Source: JAPOXR01 sp965221815 (GTDB lineage: Bacteria; Pseudomonadota; Alphaproteobacteria; Rhodobacterales; Rhodobacteraceae). Taken from it: a stretch of DNA of 64,000 bases. The notes below the pieces were generated by a model. It was not told where the DNA came from and ran no database searches. It saw only the letters and a list, made by a program, of their open reading frames with translations. The translations under genes were made by a program, and so were the position numbers. Position 1 is the stretch's first letter. Every line of letters begins with the position of its first letter. Below, piece after piece: positions 26,324 through 35,600 of the stretch. The stretch covers positions 434,001-498,000 of the forward strand of contig OZ244915.1 in the NCBI GenBank assembly GCA_965221815.1, in the 5' to 3' direction.

Positions 26324-27148
26324 ATGACACCCAAAGAGATCAGCGCAGGCGGCATCCTGCTTCTTGGATGCGGCAAGATGGGATCAGCTTTGCTCAAAGG
26401 GTGGATCAGTTCCGGAGTCGACTCCCAATCAATTCAGGTCTTGGACCCCAACCCGTCACCTTGGCTCGTGTCACAATCATTGTCGTTGAATCAGGGTCTG
26501 CCGAGCAACCCGCCTGCTGTCTGTTTAATTGCGGTGAAACCACAGATATTTCCCGAGGCGATCAAATCGGTCACGCCGCTGGGGAATACGGGAATGCTCG
26601 TACTGTCAATCGTGGCAGGTATACAGCTTTCCACTCTGGCCACCGCATTTGGCAGCGAGACGTCGGTCATTCGGGCGATGCCCAACACACCTGCTGCCAT
26701 TGGCCATGGCGTGAGTGTGTTGGTGGGGAATGCGCAGACCCGTCCGCATCATCTTGCGCTTGCCGAAAGTCTGCTGTCGACAGTGGGTGAGACTGTATGC
26801 ATAGAGCAGGAAAGCGATATGGATGCGGTGACCGCACTTTCGGGTTCCGGCCCCGCCTATATCTTTCTTTTCATTGAAGCGATGACAGAGGCGGGGGTTG
26901 CACAAGGTCTCTCAGCGGAACTGTCTCATAGACTGGCCTTGGCGACAGTCGCTGGTGCCGCGAGGCTGGCGACCGAATCCAGCAGTCCCCCATCGCAATT
27001 GCGCAAGGACGTCACCTCGCCAGGGGGGACTACAGAAGCAGCCCTGGAACTGTTATTGGACGATCAATCAGGTCTCAAACCGTTGGTGGTGAATGCGGTT
27101 CAGGCGGCAGCTGAACGGAGTCGTGAACTGGGTTTGGAGAATGGCTGA
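26324..27148 (+). CDS. proC: pyrroline-5-carboxylate reductase
   Basis: Last step of proline synthesis, NAD(P)H reduction of pyrroline-5-carboxylate. The 274 residues show Rossmann GCGKMGSALLKGW, VIRAMPNTPAAIGHG and the P5CR signature ALSGSGPAYIFLFIEAMTEA. The C-terminal region includes TSPGGTTEAALELL. Its stop overlaps the csaA start. Confidence 0.96.
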   Translation: MTPKEISAGGILLLGCGKMGSALLKGWISSGVDSQSIQVLDPNPSPWLVSQSLSLNQGLPSNPPAVCLIAVKPQIFPEAIKSVTPLGNTGMLVLSIVAGIQLSTLATAFGSETSVIRAMPNTPAAIGHGVSVLVGNAQTRPHHLALAESLLSTVGETVCIEQESDMDAVTALSGSGPAYIFLFIEAMTEAGVAQGLSAELSHRLALATVAGAARLATESSSPPSQLRKDVTSPGGTTEAALELLLDDQSGLKPLVVNAVQAAAERSRELGLENG

Positions 27149-27479
27149 GATAGGCTACGAGGATTTTCAGAAGATTGATATTCGGGTTGGAACAATCGTG
27201 CGGACGGAGGCGTTTCCAGAAGCCCGGAAGCCCGCTATAAAATTGTGGGTGGACTTTGGGGAACCAATCGGATTACGAAAGAGTTCGGCACAATTGACTG
27301 CCAATTATTCGCGGCAAGAACTGATCGGCAGGCAGGTTCTTGCTGTCGTCAACTTCCCACCGCGCCAGATCGGCAAATTCATGTCGGAAATTTTGGTGCT
27401 CGGCGTTCCCGATTCCAACGGCGAGGTGGTATTGATCGGACCGGACAGTCCAACTCCTGATGGTGGGCGGCTCTACTGA
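27141..27479 (+). CDS. csaA: CsaA-like tRNA-binding domain protein
   Basis: 112-residue free-standing tRNA-binding (OB-fold) domain: FQKIDIRVGTIVRTEAFPEA, LWVDFGEPIGLRKSSAQLT and the C-terminal GVPDSNGEVVLIGPDS. CsaA is described as a secretion-related chaperone and is homologous to the C-terminal domain of some Met-tRNA synthetases. The ATG overlaps the proC stop and its own stop overlaps the next start (TGATG), so the three genes form a coupled operon. Confidence 0.92.
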   Translation: MAEIGYEDFQKIDIRVGTIVRTEAFPEARKPAIKLWVDFGEPIGLRKSSAQLTANYSRQELIGRQVLAVVNFPPRQIGKFMSEILVLGVPDSNGEVVLIGPDSPTPDGGRLY

Positions 27480-28441
27480 TGACACAAAAACGCGTTCTGA
27501 TTACCCGTCGATTACCCGATTCTGTTATGGAACAGGCGGCTGTGGCCTATGACCTGGAAACGCGCGATTCCGAGATTCCGCTCACAGAGGCGGAAGCCAA
27601 ACGGGCCCTAGGCGAATTCGATGGTGTGCTGACGACTTTGGGAGATGGCTTTACCGCCAACGCCTTTGAATCATCAAGACCGCTCAAATGCCGAATTCTT
27701 GCGAATTTTGGCGTGGGCTACAATCATATTGATATTGCTGCCGCTGAGTGGCACGGCATCGCGGTTACCAATACTCCGGGCACGGTGACAGAATCGACGG
27801 CTGACATTGCATTGGCATTGATCCTGGCAACGGCGCGCAGGGTGGTTGAGGGCGACAAGCTGGTACGTGCAGGAAAATGGGTGGGCTGGCAGCCAACGCA
27901 GATGCTCGGTCATGCTGTCAGTGGCAAGACCGTGGGCATTGTCGGGATGGGACGTATTGGGCAGGCAGTGGCCAAAAGGTGCCATTTCGGTTTCGGTATG
28001 AAGGTTGTCTATGCAACGCGTTCGCCAATCACCGACCTGGAATTTACCGCGACTGCAATGGACTCGCCAAAGGCTGCCATGCAGGTCGCAGATTTTGTCG
28101 TGGTGACGGTCTCTGCGAATCCTTCAACGCATCATCTGATCAATGCGGAACTTATCGATGCCATGCAATCGCATGCAATCCTGATCAATGTCTCCCGTGG
28201 CGACACGGTTGATGAATCGTCTCTTGTTGAGGCCCTCGAAAAACAGCAGATTGCCGGAGCAGGATTGGACGTTTACGAGTTCGAACCACAAGTCCCGCCG
28301 CGGCTGACTGCACTCAGCAATGTCGTTCTGCTACCGCATCTTGGGACATCGGTTCTTCCCACGCGGGAAGCCATGGGTTTTATGGCACTGGATAATCTGA
28401 ACGCATTCTTCGCTGGCAAGTCTCCGCCAAATCGCGTGTGA
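27479..28441 (+). CDS. D-2-hydroxyacid dehydrogenase (glyoxylate/hydroxypyruvate reductase type)
   Basis: 320 residues of the D-isomer hydroxyacid dehydrogenase family. The Rossmann motif is VGIVGMGRIGQAVAKR; the catalytic triad sits in INVSRGDTVDE (Arg), GLDVYEFEP (Glu) and LLPHLGTS (His). The pattern, with NFGVGYNHIDIAAA, is closest to glyoxylate/hydroxypyruvate reductases that interconvert D-glycerate and hydroxypyruvate, but ligand preference is not certain. Third gene of the proC operon. Confidence 0.92.
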   Translation: MTQKRVLITRRLPDSVMEQAAVAYDLETRDSEIPLTEAEAKRALGEFDGVLTTLGDGFTANAFESSRPLKCRILANFGVGYNHIDIAAAEWHGIAVTNTPGTVTESTADIALALILATARRVVEGDKLVRAGKWVGWQPTQMLGHAVSGKTVGIVGMGRIGQAVAKRCHFGFGMKVVYATRSPITDLEFTATAMDSPKAAMQVADFVVVTVSANPSTHHLINAELIDAMQSHAILINVSRGDTVDESSLVEALEKQQIAGAGLDVYEFEPQVPPRLTALSNVVLLPHLGTSVLPTREAMGFMALDNLNAFFAGKSPPNRV

Positions 28442-28673
28442 ATTCCGTCGTGTAGCTGTCACTGCGACATTCGTGTCATGCCATGCGATCCCATCACACG
28501 CCGAGATCGGCCAAATCGCCGCTGCCAGAGACCTTGGAGATATTCTCGTCAAGAAGGATGCAGCGGATCGCTCTCACCGAACAGGAATGACGACAAAATC
28601 TGCAAGATGTGGGATCGTCCGGCAGGTGAGGACAATGGCTGTGTTAATCCAGACGTCCGACAGGCCGTGGTTT

Positions 28674-31600
28674 TCACATGGCCGAGATTGATTGCAAGGA
28701 GCGAACATCAATTCCTGATTGGTCGCGCGACCTGAGTGCCCGAGCGATCACATGTGCAGCCTCTGCCGTCGTGCAATACGGGACACCTCCCTGAATCGCG
28801 GCCGTGCGTATCGTCAAACTGTCAGCCACAGTCTGCCTTCCTTCGGTGGAGTTGACGACCAACGCGATTTCATCATTCTTGATCGCATCGGCAACATTGG
28901 GTCGACCTTCATAGATCTTGTTGACTGTAACACATTGGATGCCGCCGCTGGTCAGAAACCTGGCAGTCCCCCGTGTTGCGACCAGGGAAAACCCCAGTTC
29001 GCGGAAGGTTGCTGCAGTCTGGCGCATTTTTTCTGTCTTGTCCGCGTCCCGTACCGAGACAAAGACCTGCCCGGATTCGGGTAGCGCCATACCGGCTCCA
29101 AGCTGCGCCTTGAGAAATGCCTTTTCGAAAGATGTATCGAGTCCCATGACTTCACCGGTTGAACGCATTTCAGGGCCCAATAATGCATCGACACCGGGGA
29201 AGCGCGAGAATGGCAGAACGACTTCCTTGACCGAGACATGCGCTGGATTGCCCTCGACGAGGTTGAATTCCGCAAGTTTTTCGCCAGCCATGATTCGTGC
29301 AGCGATTGATGCAATGGGCGATCCAACCGACTTGGCAACAAAGGGCACTGTCCGCGAGGCACGCGGATTGACTTCAAGGACGTATATTTCACCTTCCTGA
29401 ACGGCAAATTGGACATTCATCAAACCCACAACACCGAGCTCGCGCGCGAGTGCGCGGGTTTGTTGTTTGAGTTCGTCAATCACTGATTGTTCCAGCGAGA
29501 AGGGGGGCAGTGAACAGGCGCTGTCTCCGGAATGAATTCCGGCCTGTTCAATATGCTGCATGATCCCGGCAACATGCGTCTGTTCGCCATCTGCAAGTGC
29601 ATCGACATCCACCTCAACGGCGTTCGGCAGGAATCGGTCGATGAGAACCGGATTGTCACCCGATACGGCAACTGCCTCCCGCATATAGGATTCAAGTTCT
29701 GCCGGATCGCGCACAATTTCCATCGCCCGCCCGCCGAGGACATAGGATGGTCGGACAACCACAGGATAACCCACATCGTCCGCGGTGTGACGTGCCGCAT
29801 CAATCGAGAATGCAATCCCGTTCTCGGGCTGGCGCAGTTGGAGCTTGTTGAGAAGCCTGGTGAATTGCTCACGATCTTCAGCGTGGTCAATCGCCAATGG
29901 CGAGGTGCCAAGAATCGGGAATCCCGCCCGTTCAATGGCGGAGGCCAGTTTCAGGGGCGTTTGACCACCAAATTGAACGATCACGCCGACCAACTTGCCC
30001 CTCCGGCTCTCGGTTTCGAGAATACCGATCACATGTTCGAGGGTCAGGGGTTCAAAATAGAGCCGATCAGCGGTGTCATAGTCGGTAGAAACCGTCTCGG
30101 GATTGCAATTGATCATGATGGTCTCGAATCCGGCATCACTCAACGCGATACAGGCATGGCAACAGCAATAGTCGAATTCAATGCCTTGACCGATACGGTT
30201 GGGACCACCGCCAAGGACCGCAATCTTGCGGGCTCCAGTGGGTCGTGATTCGCATTCGACCACCCCCATACTTGGCCTCTCATAGGTCGAATACATATAC
30301 GGCGTCTGGGCTTCGAATTCTGCGGCACAGGTATCAATTCGCTTATAGACGGGTATCACATCAAGGGCGCTGCGTCTGGCGCGCACCTCGTTCTCCTGTG
30401 TCTGTGCCAGCGTGGCCAGGCGCGAATCGCTGAAGCCCATCATTTTCAGCCGCCGCATGTTCGCTTCATCAGTTGGCAATCCGTCGCGGCGAATCATCTC
30501 CTCTGCCCAGACGAGTTCACGGATGCGATCGAGAAACCAGGGGTCAAATTGTGTGGCGGTGGCCAGTTCATCATTGGTCAACCCGTGCCGCATCGCCTGG
30601 GCAATCAGCCTTAAGCGGTCGGGACTGCGCAAGGAAACGGCGCGAATGATGGCAGCCTTGTCACTGGCTCCCGCGATGTCGATTTCGTCAAGACCTTCAA
30701 GGTCAGTTTCCAGTGAGGCGAGCGCTTTCTGGAGACTCTCGTGAAAGGATCGGCCAATCGCCATCGTTTCTCCGACAGACTTCATGGCCGTGGTCAACTC
30801 TGCTTTGGCACCGGGAAATTTTTCAAAGGTAAAGCGGGGAATCTTGGTGACCACATAATCGATGGTGGGTTCGAACGATGCCGGCGTGACTTTGGTGATG
30901 TCATTGTCGAGTTCATCAAGCGTGTAGCCGACGGCGAGTTTCGCGGCGATCTTGGCAATGGGAAATCCGGTTGCCTTTGATGCCAGAGCCGAGGAGCGTG
31001 AGACCCGCGGATTCATTTCAATGATCACCATACGGCCGGTTTTGGGATCAATGGCCCATTGAACATTGGATCCGCCGGTCTCGACACCGATTTCCCGCAG
31101 GACGGCAATCGAACCATTACGCATACGTTGATATTCTCTGTCAGTCAGCGTCAGTGCCGGGGCAACCGTAATGGAATCGCCAGTATGCACGCCCATCGGA
31201 TCTACATTTTCGATCGAACAGATGATGATTGCGTTATCGGAATGATCGCGCACGACCTCCATCTCGAACTCCTTCCAGCCAAGCAGGCTTTCGTCGACCA
31301 GAATCTGATTGGCAGGCGAGGCTTCCAGCCCCGCACGGCAGAGTTGCTCAAAATCATCACGGTTGAAGGCTGCGCCGCCGCCTGTGCCCCCGAGCGTGAA
31401 GGCCGGGCGGATGATCGCCGGCAGACCGACATGGTCCAATGCTGCAAGCGCCTCCTCAGGCGTATTGGCAATGGCCGAACGCGGACTTTCCAGGCCAATT
31501 CGACCCATGGCATCACGAAACAGTTTGCGATCTTCGGCCTTGCGGATCGCGTCAATTCCGGCACCGATCAGTTCGACACCATAACGGTCGAGAATGCCGG

Positions 31601-31913
31601 ATTCGGCGGCATCAATCGCAGCGTTGAGGGCAGTCTGACCGCCCATCGTCGGCAATAGGGCGTCAGGGCGCTCATGTTCAATGATTTTCTCGATGACATC
31701 CAGCGTGATGGGTTCCACATAGGTGGCATCGGCCATCGCCGGATCGGTCATGATGGTGGCGGGATTGGAATTCAAAAGAATGATTCGGTAACCATCTTCG
31801 CGCAAGGCCTTGCAGGCCTGCGTTCCCGAATAATCAAATTCGCAGGCCTGACCGATGATGATCGGACCCGCACCAATGATCATGATTGACGAAATGTCGT
31901 CTCTTCCGGGCAT
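28674..31913 (-). CDS. carB: carbamoyl-phosphate synthase large subunit
   Basis: 1079 residues, the full family length, making carbamoyl phosphate for arginine and pyrimidines. It contains two tandem ATP-grasp halves (e.g. LRPAFTLGGTGGG-type and VVRPSYVLGGRAMEIV blocks), paired IIGAGPIIIGQACEFDYSG and VLGGGPNRIGQGIEFDYCC starts, and a C-terminal MGS-like regulatory domain (FVSVRDADKTEKM onward). The ATG at 31913 gives the standard short N-terminus after PGRDD. No carA lies next to it; cfa is the upstream neighbour. Confidence 0.97.
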   Translation of the reverse strand: MPGRDDISSIMIIGAGPIIIGQACEFDYSGTQACKALREDGYRIILLNSNPATIMTDPAMADATYVEPITLDVIEKIIEHERPDALLPTMGGQTALNAAIDAAESGILDRYGVELIGAGIDAIRKAEDRKLFRDAMGRIGLESPRSAIANTPEEALAALDHVGLPAIIRPAFTLGGTGGGAAFNRDDFEQLCRAGLEASPANQILVDESLLGWKEFEMEVVRDHSDNAIIICSIENVDPMGVHTGDSITVAPALTLTDREYQRMRNGSIAVLREIGVETGGSNVQWAIDPKTGRMVIIEMNPRVSRSSALASKATGFPIAKIAAKLAVGYTLDELDNDITKVTPASFEPTIDYVVTKIPRFTFEKFPGAKAELTTAMKSVGETMAIGRSFHESLQKALASLETDLEGLDEIDIAGASDKAAIIRAVSLRSPDRLRLIAQAMRHGLTNDELATATQFDPWFLDRIRELVWAEEMIRRDGLPTDEANMRRLKMMGFSDSRLATLAQTQENEVRARRSALDVIPVYKRIDTCAAEFEAQTPYMYSTYERPSMGVVECESRPTGARKIAVLGGGPNRIGQGIEFDYCCCHACIALSDAGFETIMINCNPETVSTDYDTADRLYFEPLTLEHVIGILETESRRGKLVGVIVQFGGQTPLKLASAIERAGFPILGTSPLAIDHAEDREQFTRLLNKLQLRQPENGIAFSIDAARHTADDVGYPVVVRPSYVLGGRAMEIVRDPAELESYMREAVAVSGDNPVLIDRFLPNAVEVDVDALADGEQTHVAGIMQHIEQAGIHSGDSACSLPPFSLEQSVIDELKQQTRALARELGVVGLMNVQFAVQEGEIYVLEVNPRASRTVPFVAKSVGSPIASIAARIMAGEKLAEFNLVEGNPAHVSVKEVVLPFSRFPGVDALLGPEMRSTGEVMGLDTSFEKAFLKAQLGAGMALPESGQVFVSVRDADKTEKMRQTAATFRELGFSLVATRGTARFLTSGGIQCVTVNKIYEGRPNVADAIKNDEIALVVNSTEGRQTVADSLTIRTAAIQGGVPYCTTAEAAHVIARALRSRDQSGIDVRSLQSISAM

Positions 31914-31921
31914 CGGCAATT

Positions 31922-31948
31922 CCCCGCTGTGCCCCCTGAACAGCGGGG
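31922..31948 (-). promoter_or_regulatory. stem-loop covering the carB ribosome binding site
   Basis: CCCCGCTG at 31922-31929 and CAGCGGGG at 31941-31948 are perfect inverted copies with an 11-base loop. On the coding strand the downstream arm, CAGCGGGG, ends 8 bases before the carB ATG and contains the GGGG of the likely ribosome site (GGGGAA). Folding would mask that site, suggesting translational control. Confidence 0.5.
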
Positions 31949-31968
31949 CGAAAATAGCACAATCGGCT

Positions 31969-31996
31969 TCTATAAATGTCGTAACGACCGGTGCAA
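31969..31996 (-). promoter_or_regulatory. candidate sigma-70 type promoter for carB
   Basis: On the coding strand TTGCAC (31991-31996) and TATAGA (31969-31974) are 16 bases apart, a plausible -35/-10 pair. Transcription would begin near 31962, just before the carB stem-loop. Confidence 0.35.
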
Positions 31997-32014
31997 GCCC
32001 GGCAAGAGAGACCG

Positions 32015-33217
32015 TCAGGCCGGGCTGTACAAATAGTTTCGCGTCAAAGGGGCGGAATCGATCAGCTTGGTAATCTGAAACTGAAAGACCACCTGGCCAC
32101 CATGGCGAAAACTCATTTCGGAACCCGCCAGATAGAATCGCCACATCCGGCAGAAACGATCATCATAGAGTTCTCTTGCACGGTCCATTTTACTGGTGAA
32201 ACGCTGGTACCAGTGTTTCAGCGTTTCGGCATAATGCAAGCGGAGGATCTCTATGTCGGTGACAATGAGCCCCTCCTTCTCAATCACCTGCATGACTTCT
32301 GACATTGCTGGAATATAGCCGCCGGGAAAGATGTATTTTGCAATCCATGCGTTGGTTACGCCCGGTGGCCGCATCCGGCCAATCGTGTGCAATAAAGCGA
32401 CACCATCGTCTTTCAGCAGTCGGCGCAGATGACGGAAAAACTCATGGTAATGCGGGGCCCCCACATGTTCGAACATGCCAACGGAGACAATCCGGTCAAA
32501 TATGGATTCAACTTTGCGGTAATCCATTAATTCAAAACGGGCACGGTCAGATATTCCCATGTCCTCGGCCCGCTGGTTGGAAATTCGGTGTTGCCCTTCC
32601 GACAGGGTGACGCCGGTCACGGAACATCCATAGTCTCGTGCCAGGGTGAGACCCATTCCGCCCCAGCCGCTGCCGATGTCGAGAATCCTGTGATCAGGCT
32701 CGAGCAGGAGCTTCTTCGCGATATGGGTTTTTTTGTCGCATTGTGCCTCTTCGAGGGTGGAATCGGGATGCGTGAAATAGGCACAGCTATATTGCTGGTC
32801 CGAGTCGAGAAAGAGCGCATAAAGTTCGTCCGTCAGGTCGTAGTGGTGACGGACATTCGATTGGGCTTTCCCGATCGGGTTATATTGTTGAAACGTACGA
32901 AAGACCTTGCGTAGAGACAACCAGAATCTGTTGGTCGGCATGTAATGCATGGTGGCGACATTCTGTGTCGCGAGTGCAAGAAATCCGCGGATGTCATCGT
33001 TGGAAATTGTCAGGCGCCCATCCATGTATATTTCACCCAGTGCAAGGTCCGGATTCAGGCAGAATTCACGAATCGCGCCATGATCGTGAAATCTGATCGA
33101 AACCGGATCTGCCGACATGTTGCCAAAATTGGCAGATGTTCCGTCGGGGAAGGTGACAAAGAGGTGGCCGGTCCGAATGAGTGGTCGGACCAGACGGATG
33201 AAGATCGACTTCCACAT
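32015..33217 (-). CDS. cfa: cyclopropane-fatty-acyl-phospholipid synthase
   Basis: 400-residue SAM-dependent enzyme that adds a methylene bridge to unsaturated acyl chains of membrane phospholipids. It has the N-terminal lipid-binding-like region, HHYDLTDELYALFLD, YSCAYF, the SAM loop ILDIGSGWGGMGLTLA, GVTLSEGQ, and SVGMFEHVG carrying active-site residues. Length matches Cfa/CFAS family members. It lies 101 bases upstream of carB on the same strand; the candidate carB promoter sits between them. Confidence 0.95.
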   Translation of the reverse strand: MWKSIFIRLVRPLIRTGHLFVTFPDGTSANFGNMSADPVSIRFHDHGAIREFCLNPDLALGEIYMDGRLTISNDDIRGFLALATQNVATMHYMPTNRFWLSLRKVFRTFQQYNPIGKAQSNVRHHYDLTDELYALFLDSDQQYSCAYFTHPDSTLEEAQCDKKTHIAKKLLLEPDHRILDIGSGWGGMGLTLARDYGCSVTGVTLSEGQHRISNQRAEDMGISDRARFELMDYRKVESIFDRIVSVGMFEHVGAPHYHEFFRHLRRLLKDDGVALLHTIGRMRPPGVTNAWIAKYIFPGGYIPAMSEVMQVIEKEGLIVTDIEILRLHYAETLKHWYQRFTSKMDRARELYDDRFCRMWRFYLAGSEMSFRHGGQVVFQFQITKLIDSAPLTRNYLYSPA

Positions 33218-33597
33218 ACCTGAATTCTTACCCGTTACACCCTCAGGTCAACATGACCTGACTTATGATATTGCCTGTCCGTCCATTATCATAGTCACTT
33301 CGGATAAACCAAGAAGGAGCTGAACGGTGCATGCCTGACCTGTTGTCGGGGACGGATACGGATGAGCCGGAAAAGGTCAGGTCGCCGGCACAAAATGCAG
33401 ACCTGTTGGATCAGGTCGAGCTTTCGGTATGGCACGCGGCATGAAAGTGATCCCGGCTCGACACCGACACGGGGTTGAGCGTGCGTTTCTCGATATGCAC
33501 GCGTCTTGACTTATTGGTGTGAAGAGTTTGAAGAACGTCGCTTGGCAGCTGGCGAAAGTATCAGAGACAGGCAAGTGGGGAAGGCAGGAGAGACGGC
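33218..33597. other. divergent promoter region cfa/aspS
   Basis: 380 bases holding the starts of both divergent transcripts. The aspS ribosome site (AGGAGAGAC) lies at its right end. No conserved operator or RNA element was recognised. Confidence 0.4.
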
Positions 33598-35376
33598 ATG
33601 CACATTTATCGAACGCATAATTGCGGCGAGCTACGCGCGGCAGATGTTGGAGAAACCGTCAGACTCTCCGGCTGGGTTCATCGGGTGCGCGACCATGGTG
33701 GGGTCTTATTCATTGACCTTCGCGATCATTATGGAATCACCCAAACTGTCGCGGATCCAGACAGCGCGGCATTTTCTGTGGCCGAGACATTACGGGCTGA
33801 GACGGTCATTCGTGTTGATGGTGTGGTCAAAGCCCGTGACACGAAATTGGTCAATGAGAAAATAGATACCGGCAAAATTGAGCTGTTTATTTCGCAGATC
33901 GAGATTTTGGGTCCGTGCGCCGAGATTCCGCTCCCGGTCTTTGCTGAGCCTGATTATCCCGAAGAGACGCGGCTCAAGTATCGCTTTCTCGATTTGCGCC
34001 GCAAAAGTTTGCGACAGCGTATCCTGTTACGGGCACAGATCATCAATTCGTTACGACAGCGGATGTCAGGGCAGGGATTCATTGAATTTCAGACACCGAT
34101 TCTCACCGCTTCGTCGCCCGAGGGTGCACGTGACTTTCTGGTGCCCTCACGGCTGCATCCGGGGAAGTTCTATGCCCTCCCGCAGGCACCGCAGCAGTTC
34201 AAACAGTTTTCAGTCATTGCGGGTTTCGACAAATATTTTCAGATTGCCCCTTGTTTCCGTGATGAGGACCCGCGTTCTGACCGTTCTCCGGGAGAGTTTT
34301 ACCAATTGGATCTGGAGATGGCTTTTGCCAGTCAGGAAGATGTTTTCAATGTGATCGAACCCGTCCTGCGGGGCCTGTTTGAGGAATTCGGCAATGGTCG
34401 CGCGGTCACGGCTGAGTTTCCCCGGTTACGCTATCGTGATGCGATGCGTTTGTACGGCACCGATAAGCCTGATCTGCGCAATCCAATCAGGATGTGCGTT
34501 GTCAGCGAGCATTTTGCCGGGTCTGGGTTCAGAATTTTTGCGGCATTGCTGGAAAATGAAGGTCATGAAATTCGTGCCATCCCGGCTCCGGGTGGCGGGA
34601 GCCGTCGTTTCTGTGACCGCATGAATGGTTATGCGCAAAGCGAAGGCCTGCCGGGTATGGGCTATATCTTTTGGCGTCATGAGGAGGGTGAGGTTGTCGG
34701 GGCAGGACCTCTCGCCAAGAATCTGGGACCTGAGCGGACCGAGGCTCTGCGCGTTCAGATGGGGCTTGGAGTGGGCGACGCCGCTTTTTTTCTGGGTGGT
34801 CGCCCGACCTCATTCGAACCTTTTGCCGCCAAAGCACGGGACACAATCGCCGCTGAATTGGGATTGGTGGCGCAAGACCGGTTCGAATTCTGTTGGATTG
34901 TCGATTTTCCAATGTTTGAGCGCGACGACGAGACCGGTGGCATCAGTTTCTCGCACAATCCGTTCTCAATGCCGCAGGGGGGCATTGATTCATTGCGGAT
35001 GCAATCCCCGTTGGATGTGCTGGGATTTCAATACGATATTGTTTGCAATGGCGTCGAACTGTCTTCGGGGGCCGTGCGCAACCATCAGCTCGACTGCCTC
35101 TATGCAGCATTTGCGATTGCCGGACATGATCAGGCGTTTGTCGACCAGCACTTTTCCGGAATGGTCAATGCCCTGAAATATGGCGCGCCGCCGCATGCCG
35201 GGATTGCCCCGGGAATCGAACGTATCGTCATGCTGCTTGCCGGCGTCGACAACATCCGAGAAGTGACGATGTTCCCCCTCAATCAAAGGGCAGAAGATCT
35301 CCTGCTCGGGGCACCGAGTGAAATTGACAATGAATCATTGCGCGAGCTGGGATTGCGCATCGCCAAAGGAGATTGA
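33598..35376 (+). CDS. aspS: aspartyl-tRNA synthetase
   Basis: Class II synthetase of bacterial type, 592 residues: N-terminal anticodon-binding OB fold (VRLSGWVHRVRDHGGVLFIDL), motif 2 FRDEDPRSDRSPGEFYQLDLEM-like block, the inserted GAD domain in the middle, and motif 3 GIAPGIERIVMLLAG. Bacterial AspRS of alphaproteobacteria often also charges tRNA-Asn for the GatCAB pathway; whether this one is non-discriminating cannot be told by eye. Followed directly (TGAATG) by a short frame of doubtful value. Confidence 0.97.
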   Translation: MHIYRTHNCGELRAADVGETVRLSGWVHRVRDHGGVLFIDLRDHYGITQTVADPDSAAFSVAETLRAETVIRVDGVVKARDTKLVNEKIDTGKIELFISQIEILGPCAEIPLPVFAEPDYPEETRLKYRFLDLRRKSLRQRILLRAQIINSLRQRMSGQGFIEFQTPILTASSPEGARDFLVPSRLHPGKFYALPQAPQQFKQFSVIAGFDKYFQIAPCFRDEDPRSDRSPGEFYQLDLEMAFASQEDVFNVIEPVLRGLFEEFGNGRAVTAEFPRLRYRDAMRLYGTDKPDLRNPIRMCVVSEHFAGSGFRIFAALLENEGHEIRAIPAPGGGSRRFCDRMNGYAQSEGLPGMGYIFWRHEEGEVVGAGPLAKNLGPERTEALRVQMGLGVGDAAFFLGGRPTSFEPFAAKARDTIAAELGLVAQDRFEFCWIVDFPMFERDDETGGISFSHNPFSMPQGGIDSLRMQSPLDVLGFQYDIVCNGVELSSGAVRNHQLDCLYAAFAIAGHDQAFVDQHFSGMVNALKYGAPPHAGIAPGIERIVMLLAGVDNIREVTMFPLNQRAEDLLLGAPSEIDNESLRELGLRIAKGD

Positions 35377-35600
35377 ATGGTGACGGTTCCCGCGAATGTC
35401 GATGATGCTGTGCATTGTTGGGGCACGTTCTCGAAAAAGCACCATAAACCGACGAGTTTTCGGCTCGGAATCGGGATTGATGCGCATGCGGGGGTTGAGT
35501 TGCCGATCGTTCAGACAGGAGGTGAGCACCATTCTGGATCATTGCCATGGGGCGCGGGAGCACAATCCGGATGGACAGAGCGCGGGAGGAATGAACCCTG

